Source of the DNA: Desulfosarcina widdelii
GTDB lineage: Bacteria > Desulfobacterota > Desulfobacteria > Desulfobacterales > Desulfosarcinaceae
DNA: 64,000 nucleotides
NCBI RefSeq assembly: GCF_009688965.1
Contig: NZ_AP021875.1
Coordinates: 3,968,001-4,032,000, forward strand
Direction of reading: 5' to 3'
This document shows, piece by piece, positions 8,055-16,162 of this stretch (position 1 is its first letter; each line of letters opens with the position of its first letter). The notes under the pieces were generated by a model. It had not been told where the DNA came from. It worked only from the letters and a program-made list of their open reading frames with translations, and searched no databases. The position numbers and the translations under genes are program-made.

Positions 8055-8490
8055 AGCTGCAAAGCGTTTTCATATCAACTGGAAAGATCTTGAGGAACGT
8101 TCGGGAGATTTCTGGAAGGTTGATGTAGTGATGATCGGGCGCACCCCGATGCTATTCATTGTGCATGAATACACATTATTCACATTCGTGCGGTGCAAGT
8201 CACAATATCGTGATCTGCAATCAATAGCAGACGAGATCATCAATGCAAGCCCGTGGTACAAAGGTCAGCAATCCCTATCTCTTGGGAAAAACGGGAATCG
8301 AAAACTAACGGGCAGTATCAATGAGATGAAACGAATGACATTGGGTTTGTACGCTCCGGGGCAGATCAATGCGATGGAAATGTCGATAAATCAGGGCCTG
8401 TTCTCGTATCTGACCACAAAACCGGATAGATATCTAAACCCGTTCGAGGCTGTTGAAAGCTACGCCAAAGGCCATACGCCTTGGCTATAA
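8035..8490 (+). CDS. DUF6933-like protein
   Basis: A 151-aa soluble protein, starting at ATG 8035 inside the end of the nucleotidyltransferase gene (20-nt overlap), with no strong SD, so probably translated by coupling. Features resembling DUF6933: an opening INLTNKAAKRFHI, a strand block MLFIVHEYTLFTFV, and a later NRKLTGSINEMKR block corresponding to the NRxxxGSMN motif. The family has no known activity. Composition is AT-richer than the surrounding metabolic genes, like the two preceding genes, suggesting the patch 6.5-8.5 kb arrived together. Confidence 0.6.
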   Translation: MINLTNKAAKRFHINWKDLEERSGDFWKVDVVMIGRTPMLFIVHEYTLFTFVRCKSQYRDLQSIADEIINASPWYKGQQSLSLGKNGNRKLTGSINEMKRMTLGLYAPGQINAMEMSINQGLFSYLTTKPDRYLNPFEAVESYAKGHTPWL

Positions 8491-8539
8491 CCAGTCGCAA
8501 ATTCAGGACTTGGGGAAACAGTGTATCTCTGAGGAGCAA

Positions 8540-9754
8540 TTACCCTCCGAACTTCCCATACCAAATCACATCACGATAATTGACAGGATCTGTCGCCCCT
8601 TCGGTATTGAACACCAACATGGTGGATTGCGAATCGATATCCAGATCCTGTCTCAGTGCCGTACAATCCGGATGGTTGGCCAGTCGGTCCAAAAGGCCGA
8701 TTCCCACGGCTCCGGATTCGCCGGCCTCTACCGCCGCGTCTTCTCCAATCGGATTGGCCAGGATGCGCATGCCGTTGGCAGCCACGAAGTCCTCGCAGCC
8801 GATGAAGCAGCAGGACCATTCCCGCAGAATGTCCCAGGCCAGGGTGCTGGGCTCGCCGCAGGCCAAACCGGCCATGATGGTATCCAGATCGCCGGCAACC
8901 CCTCGGGGCAGGCCGTCGCCGGCCCGGGCCGAAGCCAGCATGCAGGCGGCCTGTGTCGGTTCGACGACAATAAAGTTCGGCGGACTGTCGAAAAAGACAT
9001 TGGCCATGTGGCCGACCATGGCTGCGGCAAAGGCACCCACCCCGGCCTGAACGAACACGTGGGTGGGACGCACCCCTGCTGCGGCCATCTGCTCGACGGC
9101 TTCGGCGCTCATGGTGGTATAGCCCTGCATGATCCAGCGCGGAATTTCGGTGTAGCCTTCCCAGGCGGTATCCTGGATGACCTGCCAGCCGTTTTTTCCC
9201 GCCAGATCCCAGACTAGTCGGACGGTTTCGTCGTAGTTGAGGTCGGTCACCTCAACGCGGGCGCCATGGCGGCGGATGCTTTCCACGCGCGAGCGCACCG
9301 TCCCTTTGGGCATGTAAATGACCGCATCCAGCCCCAGTTGCTCGGCCATCCAGGCCACACTGCGGCCGTGATTGCCGTCGGTGGCCGTGGCCAAGGTGAG
9401 AGGACCGATCTTCCGGCGCACGAGTTCTTTTTTCAAGGTGCCGAAATCGACCTGTTCCCATTCGATTCCCATCCGCCGGCAAAGCATCCGCGCCACGGCA
9501 TAGCTCCCCCCGAGCACTTTGAAGGCGCTCAGACCGAAACGGGTGGATTCGTCCTTCACCAGAATGTTGCCGATGTTCCAGCATTCGGATAGCTGTGACA
9601 GGTTCACGAGACTTGTCGTCTGATAACCGGGCAGTGTACGGTGAAAACGCAGCGCCTGGCGGGCATGGCTATCGGTAAAATAGGCCGGCGGTGATTTTGC
9701 GGTTGGTGCGGCCAGTACGTAGCGCAGACCGCAACTTTCGATAGTTGTCATCAT
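8540..9754 (-). CDS. dpaL: diaminopropionate ammonia-lyase
   Basis: A 404-aa fold-type II PLP enzyme that splits 2,3-diaminopropionate into pyruvate and two ammonia. The PLP lysine is in RFGLSAFKVLGGSYA (Lys79), the phosphate-cradle loop is ATATDGNHGRSVAW, and the enzyme-specific segments QDTAWEGYTEIPRWIMQGY and FVQAGVGAFA match DpaL rather than threonine dehydratase. Length agrees with the family (about 400 aa). Start ATG 9754 follows AAGGGA. It is isolated, with no visible transporter or regulator beside it, and could serve use of the plant/bacterial amino acid or detoxification of aminoacrylate precursors; that choice is inference. Confidence 0.9.
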   Translation of the reverse strand: MMTTIESCGLRYVLAAPTAKSPPAYFTDSHARQALRFHRTLPGYQTTSLVNLSQLSECWNIGNILVKDESTRFGLSAFKVLGGSYAVARMLCRRMGIEWEQVDFGTLKKELVRRKIGPLTLATATDGNHGRSVAWMAEQLGLDAVIYMPKGTVRSRVESIRRHGARVEVTDLNYDETVRLVWDLAGKNGWQVIQDTAWEGYTEIPRWIMQGYTTMSAEAVEQMAAAGVRPTHVFVQAGVGAFAAAMVGHMANVFFDSPPNFIVVEPTQAACMLASARAGDGLPRGVAGDLDTIMAGLACGEPSTLAWDILREWSCCFIGCEDFVAANGMRILANPIGEDAAVEAGESGAVGIGLLDRLANHPDCTALRQDLDIDSQSTMLVFNTEGATDPVNYRDVIWYGKFGG

Positions 9755-9901
9755 CGGTGGTTTGTCCCTTTGGAAAAGACTGCTTATAATTTATTACGTC
9801 GCTCTTTTCCGTCCCATAACGTTCGCGTATATCAATTGCGACAGACTCGTAAAAATACACCGGGCTTGTCATTCCCGTGAAGAATCGTTTCTATTGCAGT
9901 C

Positions 9902-9929
9902 GTAGGGGCGAAAAATTTTTCGCCCCTAC
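9902..9929. repeat. 28-bp perfect palindrome, family B (copy 1)
   Basis: GTAGGGGCGAAAAA followed directly by its reverse complement. A degenerate copy sits at 27309-27336. Both lie between genes. It is a cruciform/hairpin-forming small repeat; no gene function implied. Confidence 0.8.
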
Positions 9930-10012
9930 AATGTACAATGGCCTGGTTGATGACAGCAATGTGCCAAGGATGACTTTCATACAAAATCCTAACGCTACGA
10001 AAGGTTGAACAC

Positions 10013-10297
10013 ATGACCTATTACCCCATCGTCAGCAGAAATCAACGGCAAATGGACCACCGGCCGCTGCCCGACTTTTACATGGAAGACTTCTCGATCC
10101 TCGGTTTTCAGGTAAGCGACTGCCACCGGGCGGAGCAAATCCTCGGTGCCAATTCCTTTTCCCTCAAGGATTCAGACGGGAGCATGGCAGTATATATCGA
10201 GACGGCAGCTGGAATTGAGGATGTAGTGCAGTTGCTCAAGGAAGGCGGCGTGGCGTGCGAGATCGCCGATGTCGCCGAGGGTATGTACCAGGGATGA
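10013..10297 (+). CDS. small conserved-looking hypothetical protein
   Basis: 94 aa from ATG 10013 with AAAGG 8 nt upstream. The C-terminal 65 residues (FSILGFQVSDCHRAEQIL...GSMAVYIETAAGIEDVVQLLKEGGVACEIADVA) have a strand-helix-strand-strand-helix-strand pattern reminiscent of an ACT or ferredoxin-like fold, but no binding motif is visible. No recognised function. It lies downstream of a family B palindrome and upstream of a 466-nt stretch with only small ORFs. Confidence 0.6.
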   Translation: MTYYPIVSRNQRQMDHRPLPDFYMEDFSILGFQVSDCHRAEQILGANSFSLKDSDGSMAVYIETAAGIEDVVQLLKEGGVACEIADVAEGMYQG

Positions 10298-10333
10298 TAG
10301 TATTTCACCCAATCCGCCGTGAGCGGAGATTAC

Positions 10334-10498
10334 TTAAATTGATACAACCGGAAAGAAAACGAAATTCTCATTGCGGTCAATGGATCTTCGCCATTCTAAA
10401 ACATCTGCGTCAGACAACTGCTTATCCGTTTGCTCGGTTTGATCCTCACCCTTCCCGAACGGCAGGAGGCTACGAACCATACGAGCCTGCCGGCCCAT
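10334..10498 (-). CDS. possible 54-aa small protein
   Basis: ATG 10498 on the minus strand is preceded by a very strong SD (AAGGAGG, 8-nt spacing). The peptide is polar (MGRQARMVRSLLPFGKGEDQ...) with an aromatic end (NENFVFFPVVSI). Nothing recognised. The SD is the only positive evidence, together with the AT-rich stretch at 10620-10690 that could carry divergent promoters for this ORF and the one at 10764. The rest of 10298-10763 shows nothing else. Confidence 0.35.
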   Translation of the reverse strand: MGRQARMVRSLLPFGKGEDQTEQTDKQLSDADVLEWRRSIDRNENFVFFPVVSI

Positions 10499-10763
10499 GA
10501 GATCACCCTCCTTGTCCAAATTCCCTACCTTTTCCTGCCGGCCTCCGATAATTTGAAAAGCGGATTGGGGCTGATTTCGTCAGGACATCGCAAGCCTATC
10601 CTTTACGGTGTCGCGCATTGCAATTTATTCAATAAATATCATTCAAAAATTATTGTTTCAATATTCATTTAAATATACTATGGATTAAGAAAGACGAAGG
10701 TATCGGCAATCGTTTCCTGGAACCATCATCATCGGGAAAACCGCTTCAGACAGGAGGGGGGAT

Positions 10764-10970
10764 ATGAAAGCACTTCTGGCACCGGACACTACATGGGTCG
10801 AACAAAAAATGGTTCGTCTTTTCACGCCAGGCGGCCTGATGACCGCCGTTGCCCTGATCTTGTTGAGTGCTTTCGTCCTTGGAAGCGGCGGTATTGAACA
10901 CCGGTTCACGGACGGGTCGGAAGCAGCGACGGCCCGGGCATCAGTCTCCCCACTTCTTGACAGCCCCTGA
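10764..10970 (+). CDS. small single-span membrane protein
   Basis: 68 aa with a strong SD (CAGGAGGGGGGAT directly upstream of ATG 10764) and an intrinsic terminator 50 nt after the stop, which together argue for a real short transcript. One hydrophobic segment (GGLMTAVALILLSAFVLGSG, about residues 23-42) is flanked by a charged N-terminus with EQKM and a polar tail. No family recognised. It is convergent with prpE. Confidence 0.6.
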   Translation: MKALLAPDTTWVEQKMVRLFTPGGLMTAVALILLSAFVLGSGGIEHRFTDGSEAATARASVSPLLDSP

Positions 10971-11019
10971 AACGACGTTTGGAAGTCGCAGCATAAAAGC
11001 AATATCCCCTGAAGACAAA

Positions 11020-11062
11020 GAAGCCTCCTTGTGTTGAACCACAAGGAGGCTTCGTTTTTTTT
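11020..11062 (+). terminator. intrinsic terminator between the small membrane protein and prpE
   Basis: A perfect 14-bp stem (GAAGCCTCCTTGTG / CACAAGGAGGCTTC) with a 6-nt loop, followed on the plus strand by GTTTTTTTT. The T tract points to the plus strand; on the minus strand the hairpin is followed only by TTTGTCTTC, but it may also stop prpE transcripts. Confidence 0.85.
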
Positions 11063-11079
11063 GAAGGTGGGAGGATTGT

Positions 11080-12984
11080 CTACTGGCGAGCAGTCCCGTA
11101 GCCGATGCCTTTCAGCGCTGTTTCCATTTCCCCGAGAATGGTCGGATCGTCAATGGTGGCCGGAACCTTGTATTCCTTGTTGTCGGCAATTTTCTGGATG
11201 GTGCCCCTCAGGATCTTGCCTGACCGGGTTTTTGGCAGCCGATTGACCACCGTGGCGGTCTTGAATGCGGCCACCGGGCCAATGCGCTCGCGCACCATCT
11301 GGACCACTTCCTTCTGGATCTCTTCCGCTGGGCGATCCACACCGGCATTGAGCACCAGGAAGCCGATTGGAATCTGCCCCTTGAGTTTGTCTTCCACACC
11401 CAACACGGCGCACTCGGCCACGTCTGGGTGGTCGGCCAGCACCTCCTCCATGGCACCGGTGGAAAGGCGGTGCCCGGCCACGTTGATGATGTCGTCGGTG
11501 CGAGCCATGATATATGCGTAGCCTTCATCGTCGATATAGCCGGCATCGGCGGTTTTGTAATATCCTGGGAACTCCTCCAGGTAGGCTTCAACGAATCGGT
11601 CATCGTTTTTGTACAAGGTGGGCAGGGTCCCCGGAGGCAGGGGCAGTTTCACTACCAGGGCGCCGATTTCGCCCGGCGCCACCTGCTGATTGTTGGCATC
11701 CACCACTTGCAGGTCCCAGCCGGGGACCGCCTTGGTGGGCGAACCGTACTTGACCGGAAACTGATGCAGCCCCATGCAGTTGGCGGCAATTGCCCATCCG
11801 GTTTCGGTCTGCCACCAGTGATCGATGACGGGAACCTTGAGGTTGTTCTCCGACCACTGGATCGTGTCTGGATCGGAACGTTCGCCGGCCAGAAACAGGA
11901 TCTTGAAATTGGACAGGTCGTACTTCTTCATCAGTTCGGCTTTGGGATCTTCGCGCTTGATGGCCCTGAAGGCGGTGGGCGCCGTAAACTGGGATTTGAC
12001 CTTGTGCTGGGAGATCACCCGCCAGAACACACCGGCGTCGGGCGTGCCCACCGGTTTGCCTTCGAAGAGGATCGTGGTGGCGCCCTTGAACAGCGGCGCA
12101 TAGACGATGTAGGAGTGGCCCACCACCCAGCCCACGTCCGAGGCCGCCCAGAAGACGTCGCCGGCATCGATGTCGTAGATCGCCTTCATGGTCCACTTCA
12201 GGGCAACCAGATGGCCGCCGTTGTCCCGTACCACGCCCTTGGGTTGTCCGGTGGTACCCGAAGTGTAGAGGATGTACAAAGGATCGGTGGCGGCAACAGG
12301 TACGCAGTCGGCCGGTTTTGCGGAAACCATGGCCTCGGTCCAGTCGATATCCCGCCCTGCGATCATTTCCGCTTTTTCCATGGGCCTCTGGAGGATCACG
12401 CAGAATTCGGGTTTGTGCTCGGCCATGTCAATGGCCGCGTCCAGCAGCGGCTTATACTGGATCACCTTCTTGACTTCGATGCCGCAGGAAGCCGAAACGA
12501 TGGCCTTGGGCTTGGCGTCGTTGATTCGCGTGGCCAGCTCCTTGGCCGCGAAACCGCCGAATACCACGGAATGAATGGCGCCGATACGCGCACAGGCCAG
12601 CATGGCGATGGCCGCTTCGGCGATCATGGGCATGTAGATGAGCACCCGGTCGCCTTTACCCACGCCCTGGGCGGCCAAAACCCCGGCGAATTTGGCGGTT
12701 TCGTCCCGAAGTTCGCGGTACGTATAGGTCTTGATGGTATCGGTTACCGGGCTGTCGTAGATCAGGGCCACCTGATCGGCGCGACCGTTTTCGACATGAA
12801 GGTCCAGCGCATTGTAGCAGGTGTTCAGTTCCCCGCCGGCAAACCAGCGGTAAAACGGCTTATTGCTGTCGTCCAGCACTTTGTCCCAGCGTTTGTACCA
12901 GTGGCAGTCCTCGGCCGCTTTTCCCCAGAAGCCCTCGGGATCGCGAATCGATTCTTCGTAGGCCGCCTCGTATGCATTGGTCAT
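11080..12984 (-). CDS. prpE: propionyl-CoA synthetase (PrpE-type acyl-CoA ligase)
   Basis: A 634-aa AMP-forming acyl-CoA synthetase that activates propionate (and probably acetate) to the CoA thioester via an acyl-adenylate. Motifs: YTSGTTGQPKG (P-loop, about residues 240-250), the TETGW-type A5 motif in HWWQTETGWAIAAN, and the C-terminal PKTRSGKILRG with the lysine that protein acetyltransferases usually modify. The N-terminal ACAS domain (EGFWGKAAEDCHWYKRWDKVLDDS) and KPFYRWFAGGELNTCYNALD block match PrpE better than Acs. ATG 12984 follows AAAGGAT. It lies downstream of satP in the same direction (168-nt gap), behind a sigma-54 promoter, so uptake and activation are co-regulated. Substrate preference is inferred from similarity and the propionate module at 25-35 kb. 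Confidence 0.9.
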   Translation of the reverse strand: MTNAYEAAYEESIRDPEGFWGKAAEDCHWYKRWDKVLDDSNKPFYRWFAGGELNTCYNALDLHVENGRADQVALIYDSPVTDTIKTYTYRELRDETAKFAGVLAAQGVGKGDRVLIYMPMIAEAAIAMLACARIGAIHSVVFGGFAAKELATRINDAKPKAIVSASCGIEVKKVIQYKPLLDAAIDMAEHKPEFCVILQRPMEKAEMIAGRDIDWTEAMVSAKPADCVPVAATDPLYILYTSGTTGQPKGVVRDNGGHLVALKWTMKAIYDIDAGDVFWAASDVGWVVGHSYIVYAPLFKGATTILFEGKPVGTPDAGVFWRVISQHKVKSQFTAPTAFRAIKREDPKAELMKKYDLSNFKILFLAGERSDPDTIQWSENNLKVPVIDHWWQTETGWAIAANCMGLHQFPVKYGSPTKAVPGWDLQVVDANNQQVAPGEIGALVVKLPLPPGTLPTLYKNDDRFVEAYLEEFPGYYKTADAGYIDDEGYAYIMARTDDIINVAGHRLSTGAMEEVLADHPDVAECAVLGVEDKLKGQIPIGFLVLNAGVDRPAEEIQKEVVQMVRERIGPVAAFKTATVVNRLPKTRSGKILRGTIQKIADNKEYKVPATIDDPTILGEMETALKGIGYGTARQ

Positions 12985-13152
12985 GGGTATATCCTTTCCT
13001 GTGATGATGGGTAGAACGGTTGTGGTCGGAGATGTGATCCACAGCCTTGTCCGGAGCGGGGTCATGCTCCGGACAAGGACGGGTGGGCCTGCTGCGGATC
13101 GGGGTATTATCGATTATTGGTTGCCGACAGAAAGCCAAAAAGCGTTGCCGAA

Positions 13153-13758
13153 TCAGGCCGATTCCTTGGCCAGGCTGCCAACCGGTTCGGGATCGGCGGC
13201 GATCCACGGTTTTCCCAGGGGTAGAATCTCCTTGCCGAACACCTGGGCATAAATGGCTGCGGCCATCATGTACCAGGCCATCAGGGCACAGAAAATCAGG
13301 ATGATCGCAGTGGGTTTGGTCAGTCCGGGGAATCCGAAATGGGCCAGATCCAGACCGATGAAGCCAAGCAGCAGCAACGTGAAAGTGGTGGCCATGGCGC
13401 CGTGAACCCGCATGGCTCCGACCCACATAATGGCGGTGTAAAGGGTCCAGACGACCAGAAAAAAGCCGACGTCCGTATGGCTGAGGGTATAAATTTTAAA
13501 GTGATTCAGCATCCAGATAATGCCCAGGGCGATCCAGAAAGAACCGTAAGAGACAAAGGCGCTGTATCCGAAATTGTTACCACATTTGAACTCCTGAAAT
13601 CCTGCGATCAGTTGAGCGACGCCACCAAAGGCAATCGCCAGCGCCAGCACAGGGCCGATACCGCAAAGACCGAGATTGTGAACCTGAAGAATGAGCGTGG
13701 TTAAACCGAAGCCTGCCAAACCGACGACTGCTGGATTTCCTTGACCGGGTGCTGACAT
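13153..13758 (-). CDS. satP: acetate/propionate permease, GPR1/FUN34/SatP family
   Basis: A 201-aa inner-membrane protein with six hydrophobic helices. The family signature NPAVVGLAGFGLTTLIL stands at residues 8-24, and FQEFKCGNNFGYSAFVSYGSFW matches the second conserved block. SatP proteins carry acetate, propionate and succinate, probably with protons. ATG 13758 has a near-perfect SD (AGGAGG, 6 nt). It is the first gene after the -24/-12 promoter at 13818-13833 and precedes prpE; the adjacent sensor kinase and sigma-54 activator are the obvious regulators. Confidence 0.92.
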   Translation of the reverse strand: MSAPGQGNPAVVGLAGFGLTTLILQVHNLGLCGIGPVLALAIAFGGVAQLIAGFQEFKCGNNFGYSAFVSYGSFWIALGIIWMLNHFKIYTLSHTDVGFFLVVWTLYTAIMWVGAMRVHGAMATTFTLLLLGFIGLDLAHFGFPGLTKPTAIILIFCALMAWYMMAAAIYAQVFGKEILPLGKPWIAADPEPVGSLAKESA

Positions 13759-13817
13759 TGAGACCTCCTGGGGGATTAGAGTGAATGAATTTGCAGTTCA
13801 ACAATGGGTCCCTGTTG

Positions 13818-13833
13818 AGCAAACGCTGTGCCA
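13818..13833 (-). promoter_or_regulatory. sigma-54 (-24/-12) promoter of satP-prpE
   Basis: TGGCACAGCGTTTGCT on the minus strand matches the sigma-54 consensus TGGCAC-N5-TTGCW at every fixed base. The expected start is near 13806, about 48 nt before the satP ATG. The adjacent gene encodes a sigma-54 activator. Confidence 0.87.
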
Positions 13834-13862
13834 GCGGTCGCAGCCAACGGTAAGCCGTGCAA

Positions 13863-13875
13863 TATCAAACGGTTT
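13863..13875 (+). promoter_or_regulatory. near-consensus IHF site
   Basis: TATCAAACGGTTT matches WATCAAN4TTR at all but the last base and lies between the sigma-54 promoter and the two activator-like sites, where a DNA bend would be expected. Weak evidence by itself. Confidence 0.35.
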
Positions 13876-13923
13876 GAATATCTGATCGTCTTTTTTTAAA
13901 TGAATGATCTTCGGCAATTGTTC

Positions 13924-14009
13924 GGGTCATTATTGTCCCAAAACCAATGGTTTCTATTAATAAAAATTTGTTTTGATTGAAAATAAATAGTATGGGAAAT
14001 ATTTGTCCC
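13924..14009. promoter_or_regulatory. two upstream activator-like sites for the satP sigma-54 promoter
   Basis: GGGTCATTATTGTCCC (13924-13939) and GGGAAATATTTGTCCC (13994-14009) agree at 12 of 16 positions and both are imperfect palindromes of the form GGG-N10-CCC. They lie roughly 90 and 160 bp upstream of the -24 element, within the range of enhancer sites bound by NtrC-type regulators such as the neighbouring gene product. Confidence 0.6.
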
Positions 14010-14021
14010 GGTTAGGGCCAA

Positions 14022-15929
14022 TTATAGCCCGTGGGACTTCATCTTGCGGAACAGCGTCCTCCGGTCAACGCCCAACAATCGGGCCACCCGGGAACGGTGC
14101 CAGTGGTTTTCGTTGAGCAAGTGCTGGATATAGCCTTTTTCAAAGGCACGCACGGCTTCGCTCAGGGATCGGTTGGCATCGTCCGGTTGAACGGCGACGA
14201 GGTCGTCGGAAACCGTCTGCGTTTTGGGGTCGTCTGGCGGAAGATCCAAAAAATCGATTTTCCCCAAAGTAATATATCGTTGAACGGTATTTTGCAGCTC
14301 ACGGACATTGCCGGGCCAATCGTACTCCTGCATGGCCGCGATGATGCGCTGGGGGACCACGGGAAGCTTTTCGCCGTGGGGAAAATCGTTGACGAAATGA
14401 TTCACCAGCAAAGGGATATCCTCTTTTCTGGATTTCAGGGGCGGCAGATAAATGGGCAGGATATGGATCCGATAATAAAAGTCCTTGCGGAAACGCCCGG
14501 CATCCAGACTGGCGCGCAGGTTGCGGTTGGTGGCCGCCACGATGCGAAGATCCGCCTGCCTGACCGCCCTGCCGCCGATGGGCGTATAGCCCCCGCCTTC
14601 GATGGCCCGCAGCAGCTTGACCTGCATGGTCAGGTTCAGCTCGCCGACTTCATCCATGAACAGGGTGCCGCCATCGGCGGCATCCAGATATCCGGGCTTG
14701 TCCTGATCCGCACCGGTAAATGCGCCCTTTCGGTATCCAAAAAATTCGCTTTCGATCAGAGTGTCCGGAATGGCGCCGCAATGAACCGTTACGAACTTTT
14801 TGCTGCCACGATCACTGAGATCGTGAATGGTCCTGGCCACCAGTTCCTTGCCCGTTCCGGATTCGCCGTAGATAATCACATGGGCATTGGATTCGGCCGC
14901 CTTGAGGATGTTTTCGTAGACCTCCTGCATGGGGCGGCTTTTTCCGATGATGCGACCGAACCGGCTGGCCGTGCGCAGGTTGGACTTCAGCCGCCGGATT
15001 TTTTTCGAAAGCTGCGCTTCGCGCTGCCGCAGCCAATCTTCGGTGGTCTTGCGTTCGGTGATGTCCAGGACAACCGCCTGAAGGTTGCGCACCTGTCCCT
15101 GGCCGTCGAAAACCGGTGCCTGAACGGCATCGTACCATCGTCCGTCCCGCTCGTTGAAAAATTCGGTATGGACCGACTCGCCTTTTAAAACGTCTGTATA
15201 GCGGCACCACGCACAGGGCTGCTCCAGGCGATAAAGCGCCATATGGCAAAGCTTGCCGATCACATCGTCCCCCACATGGCGGGCAAGGGTCCGGTTGACG
15301 AATTCCAGACGAAAGTTCGCATCGCAGGTGTAGATGAAGCCCTGGAAAATGGAGACCATCTCTGCCAGGCGCGATTCACTCTGCTTCAATGCCGCGGCTG
15401 TCTTTTCACGGATCTCCATTTCATTCTGCAAGTCCGCATTGGCAACCTCCAGCTCTTCGGTGCGACGGTGAAGGTCCCGGGTACGAATTCGGATTTCATC
15501 TTCCAGGTGCGCCTGGTAGCGCCGATTCTCTTCTTTCAGACGGTTGTTCTCCAAGGCCCGCAGCACCGCATGTTCGAGAACCGCCATGTCCACAATGGGC
15601 TTGGTAACGAAATCGAAGGCCCCCAGACGCAGGGCGGCCACGGCATCCTGAAGGACGCCGGCGCCGGTCACCACGATCACGGGAACCTGGTCCAGCTCCT
15701 CGGAAATGGCCTCCAGCACTTCCAGACCGTCCATGCGCGGCATGCGCAGGTCAAGAAGGACCACGTCCGGTCTGATCTCTTGAAATCGTCGCAACCCTTC
15801 CCGACCGTCTGTTGCCTGGTGGACGTCAAAGCCGCTGTCTCCAAGATAGGTGGCAACGCTGTCCCGGATGATGTCTTCATCATCGATAATCAGGACCCGT
15901 CGCGTTTCAGGCGGTTGTGTTGTTACCAT
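14022..15929 (-). CDS. sigma-54-dependent response regulator with PAS domain
   Basis: 635 aa with four parts: receiver (about 10-125; phospho-Asp in VVLLDLRMPRMDG, Lys in DFVTKP), a coiled coil and PAS sensor (about 150-300; ends in DITERK), AAA+ sigma-54 interaction domain (about 325-560; Walker A GESGTGKE, GAFTGAD loop that contacts sigma-54, Walker B GGTLFMDEVGEL, and R-finger segment) and a C-terminal Fis-type helix-turn-helix (RSRVARLLGVDRRTLFRKM). The PAS insertion between receiver and AAA+ is unusual for NtrC-like proteins and contains a Cys-x2-Cys-like PCAWC. It is downstream of the sensor kinase (233-nt gap) and upstream of satP-prpE, so it most likely activates those genes in response to short-chain fatty acids. 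Confidence 0.93.
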   Translation of the reverse strand: MVTTQPPETRRVLIIDDEDIIRDSVATYLGDSGFDVHQATDGREGLRRFQEIRPDVVLLDLRMPRMDGLEVLEAISEELDQVPVIVVTGAGVLQDAVAALRLGAFDFVTKPIVDMAVLEHAVLRALENNRLKEENRRYQAHLEDEIRIRTRDLHRRTEELEVANADLQNEMEIREKTAAALKQSESRLAEMVSIFQGFIYTCDANFRLEFVNRTLARHVGDDVIGKLCHMALYRLEQPCAWCRYTDVLKGESVHTEFFNERDGRWYDAVQAPVFDGQGQVRNLQAVVLDITERKTTEDWLRQREAQLSKKIRRLKSNLRTASRFGRIIGKSRPMQEVYENILKAAESNAHVIIYGESGTGKELVARTIHDLSDRGSKKFVTVHCGAIPDTLIESEFFGYRKGAFTGADQDKPGYLDAADGGTLFMDEVGELNLTMQVKLLRAIEGGGYTPIGGRAVRQADLRIVAATNRNLRASLDAGRFRKDFYYRIHILPIYLPPLKSRKEDIPLLVNHFVNDFPHGEKLPVVPQRIIAAMQEYDWPGNVRELQNTVQRYITLGKIDFLDLPPDDPKTQTVSDDLVAVQPDDANRSLSEAVRAFEKGYIQHLLNENHWHRSRVARLLGVDRRTLFRKMKSHGL

Positions 15930-16047
15930 ATTGTTCCTTAATTCGGCATCTTCTATATCGGAATCGAGACATGTTCATTCCCATCGATTTCGATGGATTT
16001 CCCGTAAGTCTCATCCTTACGGCTATTTCTCCGGAGGTTTATTCGTC

Positions 16048-16134
16048 CGTCATTCCGGCGAAAGCCGGAATCCAGCAATTTTCTGGATGCCCCCGGATCA
16101 GGTCCGAGGCAGGCTTTTCAAGTCCGGAATGGCG
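16048..16134. repeat. dispersed palindromic repeat, family A (copy 3)
   Basis: CGTCATTCCGGCGAAAGCCG at left, then GGATGCCCCCGGATCAGGTC and a right end AGTCCGGAATGGCG. Longest and most degenerate of the four copies, lying between the kinase and regulator genes. Confidence 0.72.
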
Positions 16135-16162
16135 AGACATTTCATATTTAATTGCCAGGCTA

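Noticed and set aside
13867..13880. TCAAACGGTTTGA palindrome as a separate operator
   Set aside because: Overlaps the near-IHF sequence and occurs once; no independent support.
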